The position numbers and the translations under genes were made by a program. The notes beneath the pieces are model-generated. The model searched no databases. It saw only the letters and a program-made list of their open reading frames with translations, and had not been told where the DNA came from. Shown here piece by piece: positions 1 to 8,966 of a stretch of DNA of 64,000 nucleotides. Each line of letters starts with the position of its first letter. Positions within the stretch are counted from its first letter, which is position 1. The DNA lies in the NCBI GenBank assembly GCA_035530275.1, contig DATKVC010000004.1:1-64000 (forward strand), written 5' to 3'. This DNA is from CAIJMU01 sp035530275 (lineage in GTDB: Bacteria > Spirochaetota > Spirochaetia > Treponematales > Rectinemataceae).

Positions 1-49
1 AGACACGCCGCCAGCGTTCGTTCTGAGCCAGGATCAAACTCTCCATGAT
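1..49 (-). rRNA. rrs: 16S ribosomal RNA, 5' end only
   Basis: Read on the minus strand, the first bases contain the near-universal 16S start site AGAGTTTGATCCTGGCTCAG (complement at 23-42) followed by AACGAACGCTGGCGGCGTG, the usual beginning of bacterial 16S. The gene runs out of the window at position 1, so only about 49 bases are present. The 5' end at about 49 is estimated from the usual distance to the conserved primer site. Confidence 0.96.
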
Positions 50-304
50 ATATTCCAACGGGCCGAAGCCCGCGGGATTCATAGAGAATGTCTCGTCCCC
101 ACTCGCGGACAAGTCCGCTCATGAAGACCGGCATTCGATCCTCGTCTCGCGTCGGGCAAGCCCGACACTCGACGTAGCGAATCGCTTTCGCGATTCGCGC
201 CGCCAAGCCATAAGCTTGGCGATTTAACCTTCCTCGCTCTATCCCATCCCTAATTCACTGTGGAAGACCCTTGCTCGTGGTTAGCAGCTTTCGTGCCAAC
301 CACC
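50..304 (-). other. rRNA operon leader with a string of hairpins
   Basis: This is the transcribed leader between the proximal rRNA promoter and 16S. I see no protein gene in it. Minus-strand RNA would fold into several short perfect hairpins, for example CGCCAAGC/GCTTGGCG around 205-225, GCGAATCGC/GCGATTCGC around 180-205, GTCGGGC/GCCCGAC around 153-172, GCGGAC/GTCCGC around 104-120 and CGGGC/GCCCG around 60-75. Such leaders normally take part in antitermination and 16S maturation. The role here is inferred from position. Confidence 0.55.
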
Positions 305-310
305 GCAGAT

Positions 311-340
311 TTTGTAGCACTTTCGTGCCGAACTTGTCAA
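311..340 (-). promoter_or_regulatory. rRNA promoter, proximal
   Basis: Minus-strand TTGACA (335-340) and TACAAA (311-316) separated by 18 bp. It lies about 260 bp upstream of the 16S 5' end and points toward it. The spacer contains CGAAAGTGC, which resembles the same part of the distal promoter at 438-467. Confidence 0.6.
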
Positions 341-437
341 TCACTCTCGGAAACTTTTTGTTTTTCCGCTTGACGCCTCTCGGCATCTGCGAAACTGTCC
401 ACTCGCCAGGCACGAGGCCCAACAGGCGAACCCGCCA

Positions 438-467
438 AATCTAGCACCACCCTTTCGCTCTCGTCAA
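438..467 (-). promoter_or_regulatory. rRNA promoter, distal
   Basis: Minus-strand TTGACG (462-467) and TAGATT (438-443), again with an 18-bp spacer. The spacer carries CGAAAGGGTGGTGC, so it looks like a diverged copy of the proximal promoter. Tandem promoters are typical of rRNA operons. Assigned from sequence only. Confidence 0.5.
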
Positions 468-583
468 TACGGTGGCGCGCTTTTTATCTTGCTCTTCCGT
501 CCATCAATCCACGCTTTCGAAACCTCGTGGCATCAACGGCGCGGAGGGAGTTGTACCGGAAGCCGAAAAAAGAGTCAACGACA

Positions 584-2134
584 TCAGAGGCTTTTTTCCT
601 GCCCTTCCCAATAAAAATTCCCATCGCCGAAGCGCCGATGCTGAATGGCTTCGAGGAGGTCTTCCTCCCCGACCTCCGAAGCATCGCGAAGGTCGGCAAT
701 CGTTCGGGCGACCTTGATCACGGAATGTATGGCACGGGAGGAAAGGTCGATTTTCCCTGCCGCCGCGAGCAATAATTTCATCACTTCGGGACGAAGGGGA
801 ACGCGCTCGGCGAGATGAGCCGGGGTGAGGCGGCCATTAAGAAGAACCGGGTTGTCCCCGTTGCGTTCAGCTTGCTTCGCTCTGGCGCCTTCTACTCGTT
901 GCCTGATGACGCTCGAGGACTCACCTGGTGGTCCGAGGAGATCCCATTCCGACTGCGGCCTGACGGGAACGCGGATGTCCACCCTGTCGAGGAGGGGATT
1001 TCCCAAACGCCGCCAATACCGATCGATTTCTTGTATTGAACAGAGACAGGCCTTGTCCCTTCTGCCGAGATTTCCGCAGGGACAGGGATTGGCGGCGAGG
1101 AGGAGAATGAAAGAGGCCGGATACCTGAATGACTGCTCCGCCCGGGCGATGGAAACGACATGGTCCTCGAGCGGCTCGCGCAGGGCCTGGAGAACGTCAC
1201 GATGAAACTCGGGAGCCTCGTCCAGGAAGAGGACGCCATTATGAGCGAGAGAGACTTCCCCTGGGCCGGCTTTTCGCCCCCCGCCGATGAGTCCTTCGAG
1301 GGAAGAGCCGTGGTGGGGACTTCTAAAAGGCGGTCTGCGCAGAAGGCCGCTTCCCTCGGCTAGGGTTGTCCCGAGGGAATGGAGGGAGGTGGATTCAAGC
1401 GACTCCTCCCTCCCGAGATCGGGAAGAAGGCTCGGGAAGCGCCGGGCGGCGAGGGTCTTTCCGGAGCCGGGGGGGCCGAACAGAATCACGTTGTGCCCGC
1501 CTGCGGCCGCGATTTCGAGGGCGCGACGCACGCGAGGCAGCCCGCGAATTTCGGAGAAATCTCCCTCCTCATTTCGCCCGAAAGGATTGGGGAATTGTCC
1601 GGATTCACGATCCTCAGCCGGGGTGCCCACCCTGATCGAAGCGCAAATGGTCGTGGTTTCGGTGAGAGAGGCTATCGGATACACCCTACCCGCCCCGAGG
1701 GCGCGGGCCTCCGACCCATTCGCCTGCGGGACTATGAAGTCCTCAATGCCGGCTCGCAGGGCGGCGGCTACCGCGGGCAAGACGCCGGGGACAGCACACA
1801 CGGTACCGTCGAGCTTCAGCTCCCCGAGCGCGAGCACATCCTTGCCGGGATCGGGCAGGATCCCCGCCCTGCAGAGTATGGAGAGCGCGATGGGGAGGTC
1901 ATAGGCCGCGCCTTCCTTTCGCAATCCCGCGGGGAAGAGATTGACGAGCACACGGTCGAGGGGAAATTCGAAGCCCGAATTGCGCGTCGCCGCGCGAACA
2001 CGATCCCGCGCCTCCCTGACGGCACCTTCGGCGAGGCCGACGAGATCTATCGAAGGGATACCTCTCCGAATGTCTACTTCGACCGAAACGAGTCTCCCCT
2101 CGAAACCGAAGGGCTCATGGGCGTGAATGGTCAT
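584..2134 (-). CDS. comM: YifB/ComM-family Mg-chelatase-like AAA+ ATPase
   Basis: About 516 residues. The order is an N-terminal Lon-protease-like fold (residues ~1-170), a Mg-chelatase-type AAA+ module with Walker A GPPGSGKT and Walker B VLFLDEAPEF, and a C-terminal helical Mg_chelatase_C region. Relatives such as ComM of naturally competent bacteria are hexameric helicases that promote branch migration during transformation recombination; in many non-competent bacteria the role is unknown. The ATG at 2134 is chosen because GGGAGG lies 6 nt upstream; an in-frame start 48 nt earlier lacks such a site. The length fits the family (about 500). It is the first gene beyond the rRNA promoters. Confidence 0.93.
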   Translation of the reverse strand: MTIHAHEPFGFEGRLVSVEVDIRRGIPSIDLVGLAEGAVREARDRVRAATRNSGFEFPLDRVLVNLFPAGLRKEGAAYDLPIALSILCRAGILPDPGKDVLALGELKLDGTVCAVPGVLPAVAAALRAGIEDFIVPQANGSEARALGAGRVYPIASLTETTTICASIRVGTPAEDRESGQFPNPFGRNEEGDFSEIRGLPRVRRALEIAAAGGHNVILFGPPGSGKTLAARRFPSLLPDLGREESLESTSLHSLGTTLAEGSGLLRRPPFRSPHHGSSLEGLIGGGRKAGPGEVSLAHNGVLFLDEAPEFHRDVLQALREPLEDHVVSIARAEQSFRYPASFILLLAANPCPCGNLGRRDKACLCSIQEIDRYWRRLGNPLLDRVDIRVPVRPQSEWDLLGPPGESSSVIRQRVEGARAKQAERNGDNPVLLNGRLTPAHLAERVPLRPEVMKLLLAAAGKIDLSSRAIHSVIKVARTIADLRDASEVGEEDLLEAIQHRRFGDGNFYWEGQEKSL

Positions 2135-2253
2135 TCGCAGCCTCCCGAACATGTACGCTCGGGAGGAGGGCGAATGCTTCAATTCATGCGAATATAAGCG
2201 AATTGGGAATTGCCAGCGGATCGCGAAACAATTCCCCGATCGATTCTCGCGAG

Positions 2254-2553
2254 TTAGCGGCGGCTCTTCCTGAAGATCATCACGACGAAGGCCGCGGACA
2301 TGAAGAGATAGGCGAGATTCGAAAAGACCATCCGGGCGAGGGGAAGGCCGAGGACTTGGAGACGACCCTCATCGAGAAGGCCCGTCCTGACAAAGAGGTC
2401 GAAGAGAAGATCCGCGTAACTCGAGACAGCGCCGATGACGATCAACATCCAGGCGACATCCCTCGTCCTTGACCAGAGGATGATCGCGAAAAAGGTCATG
2501 ATGCCCGCTACCGCGAAGCGGCTCACGAGCCAGACGAAAATTCCTGCGCTCAC
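2254..2553 (-). CDS. Small membrane protein of unknown function
   Basis: 99 residues with a GTG start, lying 61 nt downstream of pheT in the same direction. The sequence shows about three hydrophobic segments (roughly residues 5-25, 33-53 and 72-93) and ends with a basic FRKSRR tail, suggesting a small inner-membrane protein with a cytoplasmic C-terminus. I do not recognise a family. The start is uncertain because no strong ribosome binding site is visible. It may be co-transcribed with pheS-pheT, but nothing links it to translation. Confidence 0.6.
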   Translation of the reverse strand: MSAGIFVWLVSRFAVAGIMTFFAIILWSRTRDVAWMLIVIGAVSSYADLLFDLFVRTGLLDEGRLQVLGLPLARMVFSNLAYLFMSAAFVVMIFRKSRR

Positions 2554-2614
2554 GACGGGCTCTCGGCGCGATCCTGGTGCTTCATGCTACCTGCTCCGAT
2601 TTCGCGCCATCGGC

Positions 2615-4339
2615 TCAACCGAGGAGGAGATCGAGATCGAACTCGCCGGCCGAGGCCGGCAGCCCGATCCCCCAGGCCTCCAAGAGCCGGGGATGGAGTT
2701 CGCCATACACCCCGACAGCGACGCCCTTCACGAGGACCCGAGCCTGGCGCCCGATGATGAATCGTGGATCTTCCTCCCCTTCCGATGCCTCGGCGACCTC
2801 GAAATCCCGGCCGAGGTAAAAGAGGAGGGTCGCTATCTGGCTCGCGATCTCGTTGAAATCGGCCTCGCCATGCACGGAAAGGAGACCGAGGTATTGTCTC
2901 GTCGAAACGCCGTAATTCTCGCTCGGATTACCGAAGGCCACCTTGCCTATCTCGAATATTCTGTGCGGATAGGCCGCTTTGCTCGAAATGGCCTCCGTGC
3001 CGAGTAATCCCGGAAGGGGGGAATTGCGCAGGAACTCGAAGTTCTCCGACATCGGATTGGCGACCCTGAGCACCTTGGCCGCGTCGATGCCCATCCTCTC
3101 GATGTAGTCCTTACCCGAGCCAAGATAGTTGTAGATCATCTCCTGGTAGCCGAGTCCTACGAGGATTCCCTTGGCCTTTCTGGAGAAGAGCTCGATGGGC
3201 GTAAGCCGTCCTATGGTGAAATCGCGGGGCCTTTCGGGCGGGAAATTTTCCATGCCGATGCCGATCATCACATCTTCGATGAGATCGACCTGGTGGAGGA
3301 AATCGTTCCGATATTCCGGCGGCCAGGCCGATACGTACTGGCCGTGGATCTCGACGCGCGATCCTGTCCTCTCGAGGGCCATGGCGACGACATCGACGGA
3401 AAGACTCTTGCCCAGGAGTCGCGATGCCCTGCCCGCATCGACAGATAGCGGCTTCTGGAAGTACCAAGGGAAGGTCACGGCCTTGCCGAAAGGCGTATCG
3501 TAGGGGTACTCGACGAGCACGGGCTCGATAGTATAGCCGAAATCGGCGAAATCGCAGGCGACGATCGAGGCGGCCAAGGTGACCGAGGGCATGTCGCTGC
3601 CGGTCAGCTCGACGAAGAGCTCGCTGTCGCCGACCTGCACCGCGCCGAGCCCCGCGGAGTTGATGATGGGCGGATAGGAGAGTACGCCTCCCTTGGAATC
3701 CAGCAACAATGGATGAATTGGTTCTTTTTCGAGGATAAAGGCGTATTCGCGTCCCTTGGGATGCTCGGAAAGGATCTGGAGGAGGTCCATTTCCCTCGTT
3801 TCCTGGAGGGGGACGAATCGCACGCTGCGAGGCTCGACCCCCTTGTAGACGACGGGCCATTTGATTTCAGCGCTGCGATAAAGCCCCATGGAGATGGTCT
3901 TTCGCTTGCGGCCGAAATTCCACGCGAGTTTCTCCTGGGTCTGGATCATCTCTTTCAGGAAAGCGTCGTCGATGGGCTTGCCCGAGACGCAGAAACCCGC
4001 GAGATAGGGGCGGACCTTGCGCACCGATTCCTCGACGAGCACTTTCCGCTTCGAGGACTTTTGGTCCCCTTCGCGGGAGAAAAAGGGGTAGTGGGGGCGA
4101 GGCCCTCCCGCTTTCATGCGGAGCGCGCGGGCGAGTCCCGCGGAGGACCAGAGGTCGGGGCGATTCGTGTCGTTGAGCTCAATCTTGATGCTGCGCTCCG
4201 ACGCCGGCGCCTTTCCATCGCGATTCCATTCGTCGAGTTCGGCCTTGGCCGAGGTCAGGGCGGGCTCCAGGGTCTCCGGCTCCAGCCTCTGGCCGAGGAG
4301 CGAGAAAAAAAGGGCTTCGTTTACTTCAATCTTAGGCAT
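2615..4339 (-). CDS. pheT: Phenylalanine--tRNA ligase beta subunit, archaeal-type
   Basis: 574 residues. PheT pairs with PheS in an alpha2-beta2 enzyme that charges tRNA-Phe. The start MPKIEVNEALFFSLLGQ, a length well below the ~800 residues of the common bacterial form, and the absence of an N-terminal EMAP/tRNA-binding extension mark the archaeal/eukaryotic-like beta subunit. The internal B5-like segment around residues 280-350 and the catalytic-like core to the C-terminal FDLDLLLG are visible. Start: ATG with CGGAG 6 nt upstream. It lies 25 nt downstream of pheS. Archaeal-type PheRS is known from spirochaetes, which supports the host assignment. Confidence 0.95.
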   Translation of the reverse strand: MPKIEVNEALFFSLLGQRLEPETLEPALTSAKAELDEWNRDGKAPASERSIKIELNDTNRPDLWSSAGLARALRMKAGGPRPHYPFFSREGDQKSSKRKVLVEESVRKVRPYLAGFCVSGKPIDDAFLKEMIQTQEKLAWNFGRKRKTISMGLYRSAEIKWPVVYKGVEPRSVRFVPLQETREMDLLQILSEHPKGREYAFILEKEPIHPLLLDSKGGVLSYPPIINSAGLGAVQVGDSELFVELTGSDMPSVTLAASIVACDFADFGYTIEPVLVEYPYDTPFGKAVTFPWYFQKPLSVDAGRASRLLGKSLSVDVVAMALERTGSRVEIHGQYVSAWPPEYRNDFLHQVDLIEDVMIGIGMENFPPERPRDFTIGRLTPIELFSRKAKGILVGLGYQEMIYNYLGSGKDYIERMGIDAAKVLRVANPMSENFEFLRNSPLPGLLGTEAISSKAAYPHRIFEIGKVAFGNPSENYGVSTRQYLGLLSVHGEADFNEIASQIATLLFYLGRDFEVAEASEGEEDPRFIIGRQARVLVKGVAVGVYGELHPRLLEAWGIGLPASAGEFDLDLLLG

Positions 4340-4364
4340 CGATTACTCCGTCGGCCTGCGCCGT

Positions 4365-5945
4365 TCACATCTTGGCCCGGCGGTACCGGACGCTCTCGAG
4401 ATCGGGGCTGAATAGTTCCCTGAGATCGTTGATGCCAAGGGCCATGAGAGCCATGCGATCGATACCGATGCCCCAGGCGAGCACGGGCACGTGAACACCG
4501 AGGGATTCGGTAACCTCGGGCCGTAAAATGCCCGAACCTCCGAGCTCGAACCAGCCGAGGACAGGATGCTTGATGTGGACCTCGACCGAGGGCTCGGTAA
4601 AAGGGAAGTAGCCGGGAACGTATTTCACTTCCTTGGCTCCGGCCACTTCGACCGCGAACATCTCGAGGAAGCCGAGGAGGGTCCTGAGATTCACGTCCTC
4701 GCCGAGGACTATTCCCTCTGTCTGGTAGAAATCGGAGAGATGGGTCGCATCAACCCGGTCGTAGCGAAAGCATCGGGCGATGCCGAAATATTTGCCGGGA
4801 ACCTTCGCCGTCGGAAGCTGCCGGGCCGAGAGCACCGTGCCCTGGCTCCGGAGTATGAGGCGCCGAGTGAAGTCCCGATCGAAGGAATAATTCCAGCCTC
4901 GACTGCCTGTCTCGCCGCCATTTTCATGGGCTGCCGCGATCCGGGAAAGAAAGGGCTCCTCGATGCGCTTGGCGAGCCTTGGCTCGGCGAGATGATAGAC
5001 GTCATGGATGTCGCGGGCCGAGTGGAATTGCGGCATGAAAAGCGCGTCCGAATTCCAGAACTCCGTCTCGACCAGGCCGCCGTCGAATTCCTCGAAGCCG
5101 AGGGAGACGAGCTTGTCCTTCACCGATTCGAGGAATTCCACATAAGGATTGCGGCGACCGGGAATGAGGCGAGCGGTTGGGCTCTTGACGTTGTAGGGTC
5201 TGAAGGCGGCACCTTCCCAACTTCGACGAGCGAGAATATCGGAGGTTACGGCTCCGAGTTCTTCGCCGGTAAGGCCCAGGGAATCGAGGGCGCGGGCGAC
5301 CTCAATCGCCTCGGGGCTCAATCGATAGACGACACGCTCCCTCTCGGCGACGCGGAAAGGAGAATCGCCAGCCCCTCGCTTTCGAGCCATGCCGGACATG
5401 GCGAGCTTCTCGGCTGGGCTTAGCTCTCCATCGTCGAGAAGTCCATCCTCGCGCGCAGCGGCCTTCTGCAGAAGTTCGCGAACGAGGAGGAGTCGCGGCT
5501 TGTCAGCCGAATCGTGTTTAGCCTCAAACCATCCTGAGACGAGGGATGCGCGCTTTTCCGCATCCATCACGAGGGCGCCTTCTTTTGAAAGCTGGCCGAA
5601 GGCCGAACCGACATCTTTTTGCTCGAGGCCGAGGGCGGCCACGATCTCAGGGAGCTTGGCCGCGCCTTTATCGGCAAGGTGGCGGAGGATGCGATCTTCG
5701 GGCGTACCCTTGACCGCGAATTCCCTGCCAAGCGGTGTTATTTCGTAGACGGTGCGCGGAATACGCGCGGATTCGGAGGCAAGGCCCTTGGCCGCCAGCC
5801 AAGAAAAGGCCTGATTGGCTTGGCCTTCCTTATACCCCAATTCGCGGACGAGGCGCCCGGCATCGAGATCCTCACCGGGACTGTAGTCCCGCAAGACCTT
5901 GACCTCGAGCTGATGCAGGCTCTTGGCTAGAATCGCTGCTTCCAT
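4365..5945 (-). CDS. pheS: Phenylalanine--tRNA ligase alpha subunit, archaeal-type
   Basis: About 526 residues, far longer than bacterial PheS (~340), because of an N-terminal region (residues ~1-220) with repeated winged-helix-like DNA/RNA-binding folds, as in archaeal and eukaryotic alpha subunits. The class II catalytic core follows, with FWNSDALFMPQFHSARDIHDVYH, the motif 2-like region around FGIARCFRYD, and motif 3 GIGIDRMALMALGI near the end. The ATG at 5945 has GGAG 7 nt upstream; another ATG 24 nt earlier is possible. Gene order is pheS then pheT on the minus strand. Confidence 0.95.
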   Translation of the reverse strand: MEAAILAKSLHQLEVKVLRDYSPGEDLDAGRLVRELGYKEGQANQAFSWLAAKGLASESARIPRTVYEITPLGREFAVKGTPEDRILRHLADKGAAKLPEIVAALGLEQKDVGSAFGQLSKEGALVMDAEKRASLVSGWFEAKHDSADKPRLLLVRELLQKAAAREDGLLDDGELSPAEKLAMSGMARKRGAGDSPFRVAERERVVYRLSPEAIEVARALDSLGLTGEELGAVTSDILARRSWEGAAFRPYNVKSPTARLIPGRRNPYVEFLESVKDKLVSLGFEEFDGGLVETEFWNSDALFMPQFHSARDIHDVYHLAEPRLAKRIEEPFLSRIAAAHENGGETGSRGWNYSFDRDFTRRLILRSQGTVLSARQLPTAKVPGKYFGIARCFRYDRVDATHLSDFYQTEGIVLGEDVNLRTLLGFLEMFAVEVAGAKEVKYVPGYFPFTEPSVEVHIKHPVLGWFELGGSGILRPEVTESLGVHVPVLAWGIGIDRMALMALGINDLRELFSPDLESVRYRRAKM

Positions 5946-6044
5946 TCCACGCTCCGCTGTTTCGCGCATTGCCTGACCGACACGGGAAGGAACCGGCCGA
6001 ATCGATCAGGTAGTGGGCATCATGCCGAAAAAGAGGGTCTGGCG

Positions 6045-8894
6045 TCAACGAAGGCGATCGACGAGGTAGAGAGTACTCTCTTCTGTGGCAAGGAACCTCT
6101 CTTGGGTTTCGAGCCTGTAATGGGCAAAGGGAGATTCCCCTTCTGCCCGGAACCCGAAACCTACAAGGCGGGACCGAAATTCCGTCGGCGAAAGCGAAGG
6201 GCTTCCGAGCCAAAGCGCGCCGCCGGCCACGACATCATGGAATAAGTGGGAACCGAGGGGAGAGCCGATACCCGAGGGGTCTGCCTGCAAAATCGCCGCC
6301 GCATGGGAAACGTCCGGCCAAAGTATGCCGCGATAGACGCTCTCGGAGTCCTCGGCTGGAGGCGGGAGTACGAGGATCCAGCCATTTCTCCGTTTCCCCG
6401 CCTCCCAATCCAGGAGTCGTATTCGAACCCAGGCAGATTCGTCTATCGGGGGCCAGGTTTCGAAGACGACAATGTCGGTGATGGGGAGGGCGGGGACCCG
6501 CCCGTACAATTCGCCTTCCGCGACCAAGACCTTCCTTAGCCCAGAGGAAGACACTGCCTCCGCCGGATCGAGCGATGTGCCCCGGCCAGAGGCGGCTCGA
6601 TGATAGGGCCTGATTTGCAGGAGACTGATGTAGGGTCTCCTGTCGAGCGCGGTTTCATCGATGGCAAATTCCACGATCACCTCATCCTTAAAGGCGAGTG
6701 AGGCCATTTCGAGGAGGCGGGAGAAGGCCGCAAGAACTCCCGAACCCTGGAGTCTCTTCATCATCCTGCCGGTGATGGCTGCGGCGTCGACCTCGTGGCC
6801 GACATGCACGAGGTCCGAGGCTGCCTGCGGCGAAGAGACATCAAGCTTGAGAGCCCTCGCCGCGCGCGCCCAAGGACCGACGGCGGGGATATCCGGAGGG
6901 TTCTCGTTGTCGAGGCTGACGATGAGGGATGGGCAGAATCCGGTGAGTGCGCTGCCCATACCCGGCACGAGGGCTATGACAGGCGTCGTATTGCTCGAGC
7001 CGACGCGAGGCGAGCGCGACCAGACGATCGCCGAGACCAGGGGCATGAAGCAGCCGTTCCGTTCCCTGCCGACGAGTTCCTGCACCACGACGCCCATCCG
7101 CTCCTCTTCGAGGCTATAGCCGGCTGCCGCTATGTGACGGCGGGCAGCTTCCGAAAAGAGGCTTCGCCAGACTTCCTTGACCGCTTCGAGGAAAGACGAA
7201 AGCCGCGTCTCGAGATCGCCCCTGTTGGAGAGGAATCGAGTGCCGTACACCCCTGCGAGAGGTAGCCTTACCATATCTTCGAGAAGCCCCGACGACCTGA
7301 CGGCGAGAGGACGATAGCAAACTTGAAGGAATCGTCGGGCCGTTTCGACGAAATTGGCGGAAAGGGATGAAGCCGCGAAACTTGCTTTACAGGCATCCGG
7401 CGGAGCATCGTAGTAGGCTTGGGACCAAAGGCCGTTGCGCTCGAGAAAGTCCTCGAACTCGTCGATCCCAATGAAAAGGGTACGCGGCATGCCAATGAAC
7501 CACTCCCCGTGGGTCGGATTCGCATGCTCTTCACGGATCAGGCGCCCGAGGAATTCGATGCCCCTACCCTTCCCTCCGACGGAACCCGACCCAAGTCTCC
7601 CCATGGAGGATTCGTAGCGAAAAGTCACCTCGTCGAACTCGGGTACCAGGCCTTCGGACTTTTCGAGGCGAACCTGATCGAGAACATGGAGAAGAAAGGC
7701 GCGAAGATCCTCGGGCGTCGAGAAGTCTTCGATCGTATAGTCATGAAGAAGGGCGGCGAAACGATATTCGCCTCGGGCAGTGAGCCAGCTAGAAAACTCG
7801 TTGCGTGCAGCATGACGAAGCAAACTGTCGGGCGGGACCTCGGCCACGAGACGTGCGAACTCGTCTATCGTCGAGGCTCGTGCCAGGGCCTCTCCGTCGG
7901 GACCGAGGAATACGAACTCCCCGAATCCTATGCCTTGCCGGATGAAACCGCCCAATTCCGCGGCAAGCGATTCGGAGGATTTGTCGGCGAAGACCACGCC
8001 GAGGTTCGCTGCCCGATCGCGTACCCCCTCCTCGCTCGACTGGATCATCACCCGCAATTCGGGCCGCCGGCCGCGGGCCATCGCCACGAAATCGAAACCG
8101 GCCTCCGGGTCGAACCGTCCACGGTGCTGAAAACGAAGGTCCGTAATGACGGCCAACAGAGAGGACTCGTAGCGGAGGAAAAGAGCCTCAGCCTCCTCAT
8201 AGGTCGAGGCGAGGAGGATTTTCGGTCTGGCGCGGGCGCGCAGAAGCCGATAGGTTTCGACGCCTCGCTCCTCCTCTATGAGAGTGCGGGTCTGTTTCAG
8301 AAGAACCGTATAAATCAGGGGCAGGTAGCGGGAATAATAGCGGATCGAATCTTCGATGATGAGGATGACGCGGACGAGTCCGGAGGCCACATCCGCGTCG
8401 GCGTTTCCTCTGTCCTCGACATACTTGATCATGCCGACGAGAAGCTTTGAATAGCCGTTCCACACGAAGACCCTGTCGATCGCTTCGAACTCGGGTCTCG
8501 CGGGATCCATCTCCGCAAGGCTCGAATTGTTGAGGACGAGCAACAGTATCGGCAGCCCCGGCTTTCTGAGCCGCATCTCCTGGGCGAGACGCAAGGGCCG
8601 GTCGTAGTCTAGCCCGACCATGATGATCACGAGATCGCAGTCTCCGGATTCGAGGCGCATCAAAGCAGACTCATCCGTATAGGCCGAAGTCACGCGGGGA
8701 ATCGTCGAGAGGTTGAGCTTCGAGTATTCACCGGTAATTTGTTCGGTGAGGAATCCGTCCGATTCGACGACAAAGGAGTCGTAGAGACTTCCCACGAGGA
8801 GTATTTCGCTCACCCTGTAGCGCATGAGATCGTGGAATAGGCTCCGATCCCGACGCTCTTTGTCCATGGTGAGGAGGAGCTCTTCGAAACGCAT
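6045..8894 (-). CDS. Receiver-like / PEP-synthase-type ATP-grasp protein, copy 2
   Basis: About 949 residues. The N-terminal third holds two response-regulator-like domains: a degenerate one (~1-135) and a second starting VILIIEDSIRYYS (~170-330) with ITDL and FADKSS at the phosphoacceptor and lysine positions. Next is a pyruvate/PEP-dikinase N-terminal ATP-grasp domain with GSVGGKGRG, LAVRSSGLLEDM and VVVQELVGRERNG. No phosphohistidine domain or TIM barrel follows, so it is not a complete PEP synthase. The C-terminal part ends in LGSHLFHDVV. ATG at 8894 is chosen by alignment with the neighbouring paralogue; a TTG lies 36 nt upstream. It lacks the GRWGTRDPWLGIPV block of its neighbour, so it is the more diverged copy. 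Function unknown. Confidence 0.8.
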   Translation of the reverse strand: MRFEELLLTMDKERRDRSLFHDLMRYRVSEILLVGSLYDSFVVESDGFLTEQITGEYSKLNLSTIPRVTSAYTDESALMRLESGDCDLVIIMVGLDYDRPLRLAQEMRLRKPGLPILLLVLNNSSLAEMDPARPEFEAIDRVFVWNGYSKLLVGMIKYVEDRGNADADVASGLVRVILIIEDSIRYYSRYLPLIYTVLLKQTRTLIEEERGVETYRLLRARARPKILLASTYEEAEALFLRYESSLLAVITDLRFQHRGRFDPEAGFDFVAMARGRRPELRVMIQSSEEGVRDRAANLGVVFADKSSESLAAELGGFIRQGIGFGEFVFLGPDGEALARASTIDEFARLVAEVPPDSLLRHAARNEFSSWLTARGEYRFAALLHDYTIEDFSTPEDLRAFLLHVLDQVRLEKSEGLVPEFDEVTFRYESSMGRLGSGSVGGKGRGIEFLGRLIREEHANPTHGEWFIGMPRTLFIGIDEFEDFLERNGLWSQAYYDAPPDACKASFAASSLSANFVETARRFLQVCYRPLAVRSSGLLEDMVRLPLAGVYGTRFLSNRGDLETRLSSFLEAVKEVWRSLFSEAARRHIAAAGYSLEEERMGVVVQELVGRERNGCFMPLVSAIVWSRSPRVGSSNTTPVIALVPGMGSALTGFCPSLIVSLDNENPPDIPAVGPWARAARALKLDVSSPQAASDLVHVGHEVDAAAITGRMMKRLQGSGVLAAFSRLLEMASLAFKDEVIVEFAIDETALDRRPYISLLQIRPYHRAASGRGTSLDPAEAVSSSGLRKVLVAEGELYGRVPALPITDIVVFETWPPIDESAWVRIRLLDWEAGKRRNGWILVLPPPAEDSESVYRGILWPDVSHAAAILQADPSGIGSPLGSHLFHDVVAGGALWLGSPSLSPTEFRSRLVGFGFRAEGESPFAHYRLETQERFLATEESTLYLVDRLR

Positions 8895-8966
8895 GTTAGG
8901 GAAGATAACCCGCAGCAATCCAAACTGCAACGAGCCGGCATGGATCGAAGCAAGGGGGCCTGTTGA

